This document shows, piece by piece, positions 7,961 to 16,093 of a DNA stretch of 64,000 nt. Position 1 is the stretch's first letter, and each line of letters opens with the position of its first letter. The stretch lies in contig DAOSOK010000017.1 of the NCBI GenBank assembly GCA_035373905.1, forward strand, positions 50,049-114,048, in the 5' to 3' direction. The DNA is from Candidatus Ozemobacteraceae bacterium. GTDB taxonomy: Bacteria > Muiribacteriota > Ozemobacteria > Ozemobacterales > Ozemobacteraceae. Position numbers and translations under genes: made by a program. The notes under the pieces were generated by a model that saw nothing but the letters and a program-made list of their open reading frames with translations, was not told where the DNA came from and ran no database searches.

Positions 7961-9085
7961 ATGTCTGAAGCCCGCAAACGAATTCTGGCCATGCTTGCCG
8001 AGGGAAAGATCACCGTCGACCAGTCTGAGGAGCTGCTTGCGGCTCTCGAACGGGATGAAAAGCAGAAAACCGGTGCGCAGGAGCAGCCGGCTTCGTCGCC
8101 AACCCGCCCCCCGCTGGCGGAGGAGATCTCGAAATTCGCCGACAGCGTGCAGAAAACGATGCGCGACGCGATGCGCAAGATCGAGCCGCCCAGCCGGGAA
8201 CTGAAGACGCGCATGAAGGAGTTCGGCGGCTGGATGCAGACGATGGTCGGGTCGGCCTTCAACGATTTTGCCCATATGCGCGGCCAGCCGCTCGACGGCG
8301 TCGAGATCGACGTCGATCTCACCGAGCCGGCCGCGGTTTCCTCGTGCCGCCGTTGCCGCATCGAGAACCTGTTCGGCTCCGTGCGGGTCCTCGAAGGCAG
8401 CGCATTTGCGCTGAAGGTGCGCGGCCGTATCAGCCGCTCGGCGCTGGGAACGACCACCCCCACGATCTGGTTCCGCGAGAACGCGGTCCGGATCGAACAT
8501 GACACGGCCGTCATCGGCATCAGCCGCTCCGCGCCCGTGAAGGCGATTCTCGAGATGGAGTTGACGCTTCCGAAGGGTATTCACCTTGATATAGAAACCG
8601 ATACGGCTTCCGTCAAGGTCGCCGGAGCGTTCACCGCCGGGCAGATCCAGACGATCAGCGGCGACGTCGCGCTGCGCCACGTCGAGTTCGAAGACGGCGG
8701 CGTCGACACCGTGAGCGGCGACATCTCCCTTGAAAGCGGCGCCGTTCGGGGCAAGCTGCGGACGACCTCGGGCAACGTGATTCTGAAAGGCGTTCGGCTC
8801 GCGAACGTGGGCATTCACAGCATTTCCGGCGACGTTCTGATCATCGACGCCGACGTCGGCGACGCGACGTCGGTGACGATCGAGACGACGTCGGGCGACG
8901 TGGCGGTCGAGCGGGCGCAGGGGCCCTGGAGCCGCATCGACGCCGGCACCCGCACCGGCAACATGGAGATCCGCTGGCAGGGCATCTCGAAACAGGCCGG
9001 CGGCGCCGGAACCGTCGCCGAATCCGGGACGGCCGGCGCCTCGTTCAACGTCCTCAGCACGAGCGGCGACATCACCTTCGCGTAA
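7961..9085 (+). CDS. SHOCT-like plus DUF4097 repeat protein (YvlB/LiaX-like)
   Basis: The first ~30 residues (RKRILAMLAEGKITVDQSEE) match the short SHOCT-like helical domain found at the N-terminus of YvlB/LiaX-type proteins. A charged linker follows. From about residue 105 there is a beta-rich DUF4097 region with repeating SGD units (TISGDVALRH, TVSGDISLES, TTSGNVILKG, SISGDVLIID, TTSGDVAVER), expected to form a right-handed beta-helix-like stack. No signal peptide or membrane helix is evident. In Firmicutes, relatives report or respond to envelope stress. The role here is an inference. The start is set by a strong AAGGAGGAG ribosome-binding site. Confidence 0.82.
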   Translation: MSEARKRILAMLAEGKITVDQSEELLAALERDEKQKTGAQEQPASSPTRPPLAEEISKFADSVQKTMRDAMRKIEPPSRELKTRMKEFGGWMQTMVGSAFNDFAHMRGQPLDGVEIDVDLTEPAAVSSCRRCRIENLFGSVRVLEGSAFALKVRGRISRSALGTTTPTIWFRENAVRIEHDTAVIGISRSAPVKAILEMELTLPKGIHLDIETDTASVKVAGAFTAGQIQTISGDVALRHVEFEDGGVDTVSGDISLESGAVRGKLRTTSGNVILKGVRLANVGIHSISGDVLIIDADVGDATSVTIETTSGDVAVERAQGPWSRIDAGTRTGNMEIRWQGISKQAGGAGTVAESGTAGASFNVLSTSGDITFA

Positions 9086-9131
9086 GTAAAAATAAATAAT
9101 ATCATACCATATACATCAGGAGATACATTTT

Positions 9132-10160
9132 GTGAGAAAATGCCTCATTGCGCTGTTGTGCGCTGCTCTTCCCCTGCTGGTCGCCTGTTCGGGCGGAGAT
9201 CCCTTCAACCCATCCTCGGGAGTGAAATATAACGGTTACCGGTTCACGACGTATACGACCCCGGCAGACGTGCGCGCCATCGCGGGGAACGCGTCGTATC
9301 TCTTCGCAGGAACTGGGAGCGGTCTCTACCTCGGAAATCCGACGACGACCGAGCCGGGATTCGCCAGAGTGACCGCCGCTGGATTCCCGATTGACGCCGT
9401 GACGCAGAGCATCAACGCTCTTCTGCTCGAAGCGTCGGGCAGTCTCCTGATCGGCACGGACAACGGCCTCTACCGGTGGAATGCCGACGGCTCGATCGCG
9501 GCCGTCAACGGCTTTGCCGGTTTGAAAATCACGGCATTGGCCGAAAAAAAGACGTCAGCAGAAAAGATTCTCTGGGTCGGCCTGTCCGACGCAACGGCGG
9601 CGAAAACGATCGCGAGGCAAAAGGACGACGGCGCGTTCTCCTTCTACGGGAAAGCCGACGGAATGACGGCTTCCCGCACGACCATGATCTACTGCGATCC
9701 CGACTCGACCCTGACGATCGCCTGCGGAACCGGCGATGCGGCGGCAAACGGCCTGTTCCAGTTTGCCGAGTCCTCCGGGTTCACAAGGCTGACGACGCCG
9801 CTCGGCGGCGGGGCAAATTTCTTCACGAAGAAGAGCGACGTCTGGTATGCGGGCGGGAACGGTGCCGGGATCGTGTATAAGTCTGGCACGAATGACTGGG
9901 CCCAGTTGGCGACCGGATTCACTCCCTTCGGCATGGTCGACCGGGTTGCCGATGTCTACAGAGAAACATGGGTTCCCACGAACGCCGGGTTGATGCTATA
10001 TCTTGACATGGGAGAACCCACCACCTTCAACCTTGCGAATCGCCTGACGATCAACACTTGCGGCGACGTCGAGGTCGCCCATGGAAATGTGTGGATCGCC
10101 CATCCCGCCTCGGGGACCGTGAACGGCGGCATCAGTCGGGCCGTCTTTACCGGCGAGTAA
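9132..10160 (+). CDS. Lipoprotein with beta-propeller-like repeats
   Basis: A GTG start follows an AGGAGA ribosome-binding site. The N-terminus is a lipoprotein signal peptide ending in the lipobox LVAC (Cys about residue 19) followed by SGGD. The mature part is Gly/Thr/Ala-rich, with repeated segments of the type LLIGTDNGLYRW and ILWVGLSDA and YLFAGTGSGLYLG. These resemble the blades of two-component-regulator-type propellers (Reg_prop) and fit a seven-bladed fold. It would be anchored in a membrane and face the periplasm or cell surface. No enzyme motif is visible. The gap before it (9086-9131) is AT-rich and may contain its promoter. Confidence 0.75.
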   Translation: MRKCLIALLCAALPLLVACSGGDPFNPSSGVKYNGYRFTTYTTPADVRAIAGNASYLFAGTGSGLYLGNPTTTEPGFARVTAAGFPIDAVTQSINALLLEASGSLLIGTDNGLYRWNADGSIAAVNGFAGLKITALAEKKTSAEKILWVGLSDATAAKTIARQKDDGAFSFYGKADGMTASRTTMIYCDPDSTLTIACGTGDAAANGLFQFAESSGFTRLTTPLGGGANFFTKKSDVWYAGGNGAGIVYKSGTNDWAQLATGFTPFGMVDRVADVYRETWVPTNAGLMLYLDMGEPTTFNLANRLTINTCGDVEVAHGNVWIAHPASGTVNGGISRAVFTGE

Positions 10161-10230
10161 ACATGCGGTGACCGGCCCCGCGATCCGGATTCCGGAGCTG
10201 GTCATGTGCCATCATCGACGGGGGGCATAC

Positions 10231-10854
10231 ATGGATACCGTATCAGCCATTCTCTTTGTACTCGTCATCACCGTGCTGTTCACGATCGGCGCCAAGATCG
10301 GGCTGTATTTCAAGAATCGCGAGATCGCGATGATCCGCGAGCAGTCGGAACGCGAGCTGAAAGCCGTGAAATCGGAACATGAGGGCGCCCGCGCCAGCCT
10401 GTCGGAAGACCTCTACAAGCAGTCGAAACGCATCGAGGAGTCGTTCAAGCAGAAACTCGACGAGAAGGACGAGCAGATCCGTTCGCTGCTGGCCGAACTC
10501 GAGTCGCTGAAAGCCTGGAAGCAGGAGATGGGGCTCAAGTTTGCCGAGTTCAAGGGCGCTTCCCAGGGAAACCCGCAGATGCTCATCTACAAGCTTCTCG
10601 AACATAATCAGAAGCTGAACGCTGCGCTCGTCTCGAAATGGAGCACCGTCGAAAAGCAACTCTCCGACGATCTGAAGCGCACGATCGACCAGCTCGGGAA
10701 GATGTTCGCCGAAGCCGAAGCCCTGCACCGCGACGGTCTCGAAATCATCTCGATCTACGAATCTCGCCTTCCCGAAGAGATGAAACGCCAGGTGCGCGAG
10801 GAGATGCTCAAACTGCCCGGCGGATCGGGCGCTCCGCAGCTTCCAAACGGCTGA
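10231..10854 (+). CDS. Membrane-anchored coiled-coil protein, function unknown
   Basis: An N-terminal hydrophobic helix (about residues 4-24) is followed by a highly charged heptad-patterned region (about 28-115), rich in Glu/Lys/Arg, that should form a long coiled coil in the cytoplasm. A less regular C-terminal part follows, ending in a Gly/Pro tail. The topology recalls RmuC-like or YlxH-like tethered coiled coils, but no domain is recognised. The start at 10231 follows a GGGGG stretch; an ORF extension upstream to 10168 lacks a ribosome-binding site and would place charged residues before the membrane helix. Confidence 0.7.
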   Translation: MDTVSAILFVLVITVLFTIGAKIGLYFKNREIAMIREQSERELKAVKSEHEGARASLSEDLYKQSKRIEESFKQKLDEKDEQIRSLLAELESLKAWKQEMGLKFAEFKGASQGNPQMLIYKLLEHNQKLNAALVSKWSTVEKQLSDDLKRTIDQLGKMFAEAEALHRDGLEIISIYESRLPEEMKRQVREEMLKLPGGSGAPQLPNG

Positions 10855-10863
10855 AACTACGGC

Positions 10864-11430
10864 TCATTCCGGTATTCCGGGGAGTTTCGGCGAGCGGGGC
10901 CGTTTCGGAGGCCACGGAGCGGAAGGCGACCCGGGCGGGGGCGGAGCGAGAACGTCGCGCAGCACGGCGCGCACGCTTCGGCCGAGTCCGGGAGATTCCG
11001 AGGCCCTCGGCCCCGCGACGTTCAGCACGGCCGGGCGTATGTTCCGAAGCCATTCGAGAATCTCGATCCGCGCGACCGGCAGGCGCTGTATCGAGAAATC
11101 GATCACGAGGCAGGGACGTTTCATCCGTTCGGCGAGACGGATCGTCAGCAGGGTTCCGCCCGACGGTTCGCCCCGTGTGATCACCAGCGTCGCATCCGAG
11201 TCGCGGATATTCTGTCTCGTTCGCTGAGGGTATGCTGCCGCTTCCGTCTCGACGAGCGGATACCGGGCCGGGATGGGTCCGCTGGCGCTGCGCCTGCCGG
11301 CGGGACACCAGCCGCCCGCCGGAATGCCGAGCTCGAGGGCGACGTCGAGCGCCGCACGGTCGACGCCGGTCTGCCCTCCAGATATGAGTCGTGATACTAT
11401 ATATGAGCAGATATGCAAAGGTTCGGCCAT
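10864..11430 (-). CDS. YpsA-type SLOG protein (putative molybdenum-carrier family)
   Basis: The core has the SLOG signature: ISGGQTGVDRAALDVALELG near the N-terminus, then GGWCPAGRR, and later DATLVITRGEPSGGTLLT with the GG nucleotide-binding turn. These match the family annotated as putative molybdenum carrier/YpsA-like SLOG, which binds a nucleotide-like ligand. A Pro-rich tail of about 25 residues is unusual. The ATG at 11430 has GGAG 8 bases upstream. It is transcribed in the same direction as the two Cys-rich genes upstream (113-base gap). The true ligand is not known for this family. Confidence 0.82.
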   Translation of the reverse strand: MAEPLHICSYIVSRLISGGQTGVDRAALDVALELGIPAGGWCPAGRRSASGPIPARYPLVETEAAAYPQRTRQNIRDSDATLVITRGEPSGGTLLTIRLAERMKRPCLVIDFSIQRLPVARIEILEWLRNIRPAVLNVAGPRASESPGLGRSVRAVLRDVLAPPPPGSPSAPWPPKRPRSPKLPGIPE

Positions 11431-11543
11431 GTGTTTTCTCCGGCGAGACGTCGTCTCATAACGGTGTCGCCACGGGACATGATACGCCGGCTCCCTGTCG
11501 CATGTCGCAACATCTCGGACGTCACAACCGCTGAAGGAGGTTT

Positions 11544-12068
11544 TCAGGCGATGGCGAGGCGATAGTCGAAAATGCGGTCGGGCCACTGGCCTCTGTCGAG
11601 GGGGGGGAGCCCGAGGCGCTCGAAGAGCTGATTCAGCAGGTCGAGGCGGTCGGGATGGCATGCCGTCATGCGATGCCACAGGTCGCTTCTCGTTTCGGGT
11701 TCGGCGGTCAGAAACAACTCGCAGGCCAGTTCCTCCGATTCACATGAAACAATGGTGTCGAGGGTGTGGTGGGCTGTCCGGGCGGCAAATTCGTCTCCGC
11801 GTGCGAGGCCGGTCACAACCCAGAGGTCGTGCGGACAGAGATCGACTTTCTGCCTCTGAGGACAGTCCTGACACGCGTGAACGGCTTCGGCAGAAGCGTT
11901 CCCGACGGTGTCGACCGTCATCCCCGGGCGCGGGCAATTGGGTGAAAGACAGACGAACAGGCCTTCGGGCAGAGATGGGCGGGTGTACCCGGTTCCCCCG
12001 GCGGCGGCTGGTCGGCCACCGTTCGGCCGGGATTGCGGTCGCAGGGGACACTGAGCGCAGCACATCAT
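11544..12068 (-). CDS. Cys-rich protein of unknown function, paralogue A
   Basis: The 174-residue protein starts MMCCAQCP and has further cysteine pairs (CLSPNCP, CQDCP, DLCP) within the first ~80 residues, suggesting a metal or Fe-S binding N-terminal domain. A helical C-terminal domain (about 95-155) follows. The start is supported by GGAGG 8 bases upstream. It is paralogous to the next gene upstream: both start MMCC, both have the Cys-rich head, and both share a helical block ending in a Trp-(H/K)-R pattern and a Leu-rich LGLPP/AGLSP motif. I know of no named family for either. Confidence 0.72.
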   Translation of the reverse strand: MMCCAQCPLRPQSRPNGGRPAAAGGTGYTRPSLPEGLFVCLSPNCPRPGMTVDTVGNASAEAVHACQDCPQRQKVDLCPHDLWVVTGLARGDEFAARTAHHTLDTIVSCESEELACELFLTAEPETRSDLWHRMTACHPDRLDLLNQLFERLGLPPLDRGQWPDRIFDYRLAIA

Positions 12069-12082
12069 GATCGAAACCTCCT

Positions 12083-12610
12083 TCAGGCGTTCATCGAGCC
12101 GGCAGTTGCACGTACGGATATGTTCCAGGGCTGGGGCGGTTCGCGGTCGGGCGGGAAGAGAAATCTTCCGGCGTAGGGGTTGGCATACAGGGCTTCCATA
12201 TACGCTTCTTCGCGTGAGCCAAGCCCCTGGAGGGAGGGAACGGGAGAAAGGCCTGCCGCGGCGAATACGGGATTGAGCATCCAGAGGACGCGCGGCTGAA
12301 ACTCGTGAAGGCGCTTCCAGAAGGTGCGGCGCAGTTCAGGGGTGGCGGCATGGAGGAGCGACAGGAGGAGCGGCCGGTCGCGCCGGAGGCAGGCGGTTTC
12401 GAAGGTGTGTTCCGCGAGCCGGATCGCGAGGGGGTGCTCCTGGTAGAGGCGGCTGATGACGAACTGATCCTGGAAACACCGCTCCCGCACCGTGAGGGCG
12501 CAGTATCCGTCGCGGCACTGGTGGCCGGATGCGGAACAGACCGGGTTCGGACAGCGCTCGATGGCGTTTCCAAGGGTCGGGTGAAACGGGCACTCGTTGC
12601 AGCACATCAT
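12083..12610 (-). CDS. Cys-rich protein of unknown function, paralogue B
   Basis: The 175-residue product starts MMCCNECPFHP and has cysteines in RCPNPVCSA, HQCRDGYC and ERCFQDQ, a spacing like a two-site zinc or Fe-S module. The C-terminal helical block (AEHTFETACLRRDR onward) aligns with paralogue A, 14 bases downstream on the same strand. The ATG at 12610 has GGAGG 9 bases upstream. An upstream ATG at 12640 would add ten residues and lose the shared MMCC start. It is divergent from the sigma-like gene at 12739, so the 128-base gap probably holds promoters for both directions. Confidence 0.72.
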   Translation of the reverse strand: MMCCNECPFHPTLGNAIERCPNPVCSASGHQCRDGYCALTVRERCFQDQFVISRLYQEHPLAIRLAEHTFETACLRRDRPLLLSLLHAATPELRRTFWKRLHEFQPRVLWMLNPVFAAAGLSPVPSLQGLGSREEAYMEALYANPYAGRFLFPPDREPPQPWNISVRATAGSMNA

Positions 12611-12703
12611 GTCGTTTATCCTCCGTTCGGCGGTCGTCACCCATACATCAACCGGCCGGCGGGGTCGGGGAAAAAAAAGATGAAAAAATCTTTTGGCAGC
12701 CGC

Positions 12704-12709
12704 TATACT
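12704..12709 (+). promoter_or_regulatory. Putative -10 box for the sigma-like gene
   Basis: TATACT lies 29 bases before the ATG at 12739, downstream of an A/T-rich run (12671-12694). The -35 candidate (TGAAAA, 12681-12686, 17-base spacing) is weak. Confidence 0.4.
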
Positions 12710-12738
12710 TTATTCACATAACGCTCGAGGTGAGGATC

Positions 12739-13833
12739 ATGCGGGATGCGACGCTCGAACAGGCGTTGTCTTCGTTTCTTGCCGCGCCGGAACGCGGCGT
12801 CGACGAGCTGCTGAGCGCGTTCGGGCCTTTCGTGATGGACCAGGCGCGGTTCTGGCAGAGATCGTCCCTGACGTTCACCGACCGATGCAGGGAGATTCTG
12901 ACCGAGCTCTTCCTGATCCTGATCGAGGACATCCGAGTCGAGAAAGTGAACCGGCCCGAGTCGGTGCTCTCGTATCTCAACCTGAGGTTGCGGCGCCTGA
13001 CCCGCCCGGCGCAGTCGCGAACGACCCCCTTCGGTCTCGCCGATGACCTGCCCGACAGCGGGAGGTGTGGGTTCACCCCCCTGCGGCTCGAGATCGTTCG
13101 GGAACTCGCCGAGTGTACCCGGTCGGCGCTCGTGAATGATCCGCACGAGGCGACGCGCCTGCTGGAGTTCCTGTTCATCCACATCGCCCCCGACCTGGCT
13201 TCCGCCTCCCGGTTCCTGGCCGTCGCGGCGGGGGCTGAGGCCGAGTCGCGCATCGAGGCGGACAAGAAGAGGCACCAGGCGTTCACCAGGCAGCTGCGAA
13301 GCAGGTTCGAGTCGATGAAAAGCGGTGACTGGCGCGATGTGTCGAACTGGTCGGGCGGTGAGCGGAGTCATCTCGCGTGGCGTCTGATCAGTTTCACCCG
13401 GCACGAGCGGTCGACGATGGGCGAGCTTCTTGCCGCTGCGCTGGAAGAATGGCGCGACGATCAGCAGCCGTATCGGCATGAGGAGTCCCGCGCCGCTCTC
13501 GTGGCTCCGGCGATCGGTTCCCTCGCGGGACTGTATCCGCCCCGCGCCAGCACAAGCCCGCATGCGGCCAGCGAAGCCGCCGCGGCATACGGGGAAGCAA
13601 CGGACTTCGACCCGTTGCTGCTGCTGCTCGTTCCCAACCGGCCATTCAGCGTGGGAACGGCCGGATACCGACCCGTGAATCTCCGCCAGGAAGCCGGCTC
13701 GTATGCCGTCGAGAAGCCCTCCGTCGCCGACGGAGCCGAGAACGGGGAAAGCGCGGCCCAGGCGTATCTCGAAGCGGCGGATGCCGTCCGATCCTGGTTC
13801 GCGAGCGTCGCCGACACCCTGGGAAGGCGCTGA
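12739..13833 (+). CDS. Unknown protein with sigma-factor-like N-terminal region
   Basis: The 364-residue product has a segment at about residues 22-90 (LLSAFGPFVMDQARFW ... REILTELFLILIEDI ... SVLSYLNLRLRRLTR) whose helix pattern resembles region 2 of ECF sigma factors. A second segment at about 135-195, ending AFTRQLRSRFESM, resembles a region 4 helix-turn-helix with poor conservation. The remaining ~170 residues are low in recognisable features. A GAGGTGAGG ribosome-binding site supports ATG 12739. No promoter-recognition residues can be checked by eye, so a DNA-binding or regulatory role is only a suggestion. It is divergent from the Cys-rich pair. Confidence 0.6.
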   Translation: MRDATLEQALSSFLAAPERGVDELLSAFGPFVMDQARFWQRSSLTFTDRCREILTELFLILIEDIRVEKVNRPESVLSYLNLRLRRLTRPAQSRTTPFGLADDLPDSGRCGFTPLRLEIVRELAECTRSALVNDPHEATRLLEFLFIHIAPDLASASRFLAVAAGAEAESRIEADKKRHQAFTRQLRSRFESMKSGDWRDVSNWSGGERSHLAWRLISFTRHERSTMGELLAAALEEWRDDQQPYRHEESRAALVAPAIGSLAGLYPPRASTSPHAASEAAAAYGEATDFDPLLLLLVPNRPFSVGTAGYRPVNLRQEAGSYAVEKPSVADGAENGESAAQAYLEAADAVRSWFASVADTLGRR

Positions 13834-13864
13834 AGATGCCGAATGGGCGACAGGAGCGCATTCG

Positions 13865-13987
13865 GTGAGGGCCGGCAATTGCGGCTGCGGAAGCCTTCTC
13901 CTCGCCCTGATTCTCCTGCCGGTCATCACGGCGCACCCGCTGCTCGGTCTGATCATCCTGTTCTTTCTGCTTTCGTCGAAAAAATGA
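13865..13987 (+). CDS. 40-residue hydrophobic membrane peptide
   Basis: A GTG at 13865 has CAGGAG 8 bases upstream. The peptide starts MRAGNCGCGSLLLALILLP, continues with a second hydrophobic run (LLGLIILFFLL) and ends SSKK. It would span the membrane once or as a short hairpin. It lies 31 bases after the sigma-like gene on the same strand, so it is probably cotranscribed. Nothing is known of its function. The case rests on the ribosome-binding site, the composition and the position. Confidence 0.5.
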   Translation: MRAGNCGCGSLLLALILLPVITAHPLLGLIILFFLLSSKK

Positions 13988-14023
13988 TCGTCCCCTGATG
14001 CTTCGCGGAGCGGCGGAAGGTGA

Positions 14024-14029
14024 TACAAT
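14024..14029 (+). promoter_or_regulatory. Putative -10 box for the RNase gene
   Basis: TACAAT lies 51 bases before the chosen ATG at 14081. The only -35 candidate (CTTCGC at 14001) is poor. It opens the run of genes to 19848. Confidence 0.35.
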
Positions 14030-14080
14030 ACCCCTTCCCCCGGCCGGGTGGAAAAACGTTTTCAGGAAAAATCCCGAACC

Positions 14081-16093
14081 ATGTCAATAATAGCCGGCAG
14101 TATTGTTGAATTCGACAGCAAAGAACGCACCCCCACGATGGGTGTCGTCCTGTCGGTTTCCGCGAAGGGCGTCAGGGTGCTTCTCCTCAACCGCAAGGAA
14201 ACGACGGTCACCGAGCGGAGCATCCTTCATTCCGGCGGCCCGTCGCGGGTCGGCATCTTCGACACGGACGCCGCGTTCGAGGGCGCCCAGCGCATCGACC
14301 GGAAGCGGTCGGAACTGGCCGCCGGCATCGATCTTGCCGGGCTGCACTCCCTGCTTGCCGAAGATCAGCGGCCCTACGCGCTTCGCGAGCTCGCCGAGTT
14401 CCTGGCCAGCCCGGCCGACGACGATCTCGAGGCGGCGGTTCTTCGAAGACTGCATGCCGACCCTTGGTATTTCAAGGCGCGCAAGGAAGGCTGGGTCCCG
14501 GTTCCGGTCGAGGAGGCCGAGGCGGCCGTCGCGCGCGAGAAAAAGCGGCTCGAGCAGGAGCGGGAGGATGACGAGTTGGTTGCCGCCCTGAAACAGGCGC
14601 CCAAATCCGGACACCCCCTTCCGGAAAACGTCGCCGCGGTCGTCGACCACCTCGTGAGCGCCGCGGTGTTCGGAAGCGAGGCGCCCGTCCCGAAAAAACT
14701 GTGGGATCTGCTGGAACGGGCCGGCATCGCTCAAGACCGCAAGCTGTTCGCCTATCTCGTGCGCATCGGCGTGTTCGAGCCCGACGAGCACCTGCTGTTG
14801 CGGAAATATCGCATTCCGACAGCGTTCCCGGAGGAAATCCTCGCGGCGGCCGGGAAAATCGCCGCCCGGCCGGTTGATCCGGCGAACCGCCGCGACCGTC
14901 GCGGCGTTCCGACCTGGGCCATCGACTCGGAGGGAACGCGGGACCGCGACGACGCGTTTTCGATCTCGCCGGACAAGGACGACGGACTCGTTCTCGAGGT
15001 GCATATCGCCGATCCCGCGGCGGTCATCGCGCCCGGGTCGCCGCTCGAGCACGAAGCGTGCAGACGCGGGGCGACGCTGTATCTTCCTGACGGCAACATT
15101 CCGATGCTACCACCGGTCCTTTCGGAAGAGTCGCTCGGCCTCAATCAGGACGCGGATCGCCTCGCGCTCACGGTGCGGATGCACTTCGGCCCAGGCGGGG
15201 AGACGATCCATTCGGTGATCGAGGAGACCGTGATCCGGGTCACGCATGCGACTGATTATATATCAGCCGATAAATTATACGCTGCCGGCAACGGCGACCT
15301 CGACGCGGCTGTTCGGCTTGCAGGCCTGCTGCGCGCGCGTCGGCGGCGAGACGGCGCGCTCGTCTTCGAGCGCCAGCCCGAGCGCAAGATCAGCCTCGAC
15401 GGCGACCTCGTCAAGCTGGGCTGGCGGCCGGCGAACAGCCCGACCCAGGACATGGTGGCCGAGTTCATGATCTGGGCGAACCACGTCGCGGCGGCCTGGT
15501 GCCGGGACAGGGAGATCGCGTGCCTGTACCGCATCCAGGACGCTCCCGAGGAGCAGGTCGAGGTGCCCGAAATGTTCGAGCCGGTCGCCTTCTTCACGGC
15601 TCTCAGAAAATTCAAGAAAACCGTCGTGACCGTCCAGTCCGGGAAGCATTGCGCGCTCGGCATCGAACCGTACTGCCAGATCACCTCGCCGCTTCGCCGA
15701 TACGGGGATCTCCTGCTGCACCGGCAGATCAAGTCGGTCCTGGCCGGCGCCGCCGCGCCCCTCGACCGGGAGGGGCTCGAACAGGCGGCCATGATGGCAG
15801 AAGAAGCGGTGCGCACGAGCGAAGAGGTCATGAAACATCGCGAGTGGTATTATCTGCTGAAGTATCTGAAGCAGGAGCAGGCCGCCGGCCGCGATACGTC
15901 TCCCGGCGTCGTCGTCGACGTCGGAAACAACGATCTGACGGTGTATGTCGAGCGTACGGCCGACTTTCGTCATGCGAGAAAGCCTGCGTTCGACGTGATG
16001 CCGGGACAACGGCTGACCGTGAGGTTCCGGCAGATCGACCCGTTCGACGGCGTCCTCCGGCTCGACCTGGAACAGGCGCATGAGCATCCCTGA
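14081..16093 (+). CDS. RNase II/R family 3'-5' exoribonuclease (RNB domain)
   Basis: The RNB catalytic core is clear: IDSEGTRDRDDAFSI supplies the four metal-binding aspartates, LPPVLSEESLGLN follows, and ITSPLRRYGDLLLHRQI is the conserved late RNB motif. A C-terminal S1-like segment (PGVVVDVGNNDLTVYVERT) ends the 670-residue protein. The N-terminal ~250 residues are not a clear pair of cold-shock domains, so it resembles the shorter cyanobacterial-type RNase II/R group. It should degrade RNA processively from the 3' end in the cytoplasm. A GTG at 14048 would add 11 residues. The 3' end overlaps pdxA by 14 bases. Confidence 0.9.
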   Translation: MSIIAGSIVEFDSKERTPTMGVVLSVSAKGVRVLLLNRKETTVTERSILHSGGPSRVGIFDTDAAFEGAQRIDRKRSELAAGIDLAGLHSLLAEDQRPYALRELAEFLASPADDDLEAAVLRRLHADPWYFKARKEGWVPVPVEEAEAAVAREKKRLEQEREDDELVAALKQAPKSGHPLPENVAAVVDHLVSAAVFGSEAPVPKKLWDLLERAGIAQDRKLFAYLVRIGVFEPDEHLLLRKYRIPTAFPEEILAAAGKIAARPVDPANRRDRRGVPTWAIDSEGTRDRDDAFSISPDKDDGLVLEVHIADPAAVIAPGSPLEHEACRRGATLYLPDGNIPMLPPVLSEESLGLNQDADRLALTVRMHFGPGGETIHSVIEETVIRVTHATDYISADKLYAAGNGDLDAAVRLAGLLRARRRRDGALVFERQPERKISLDGDLVKLGWRPANSPTQDMVAEFMIWANHVAAAWCRDREIACLYRIQDAPEEQVEVPEMFEPVAFFTALRKFKKTVVTVQSGKHCALGIEPYCQITSPLRRYGDLLLHRQIKSVLAGAAAPLDREGLEQAAMMAEEAVRTSEEVMKHREWYYLLKYLKQEQAAGRDTSPGVVVDVGNNDLTVYVERTADFRHARKPAFDVMPGQRLTVRFRQIDPFDGVLRLDLEQAHEHP

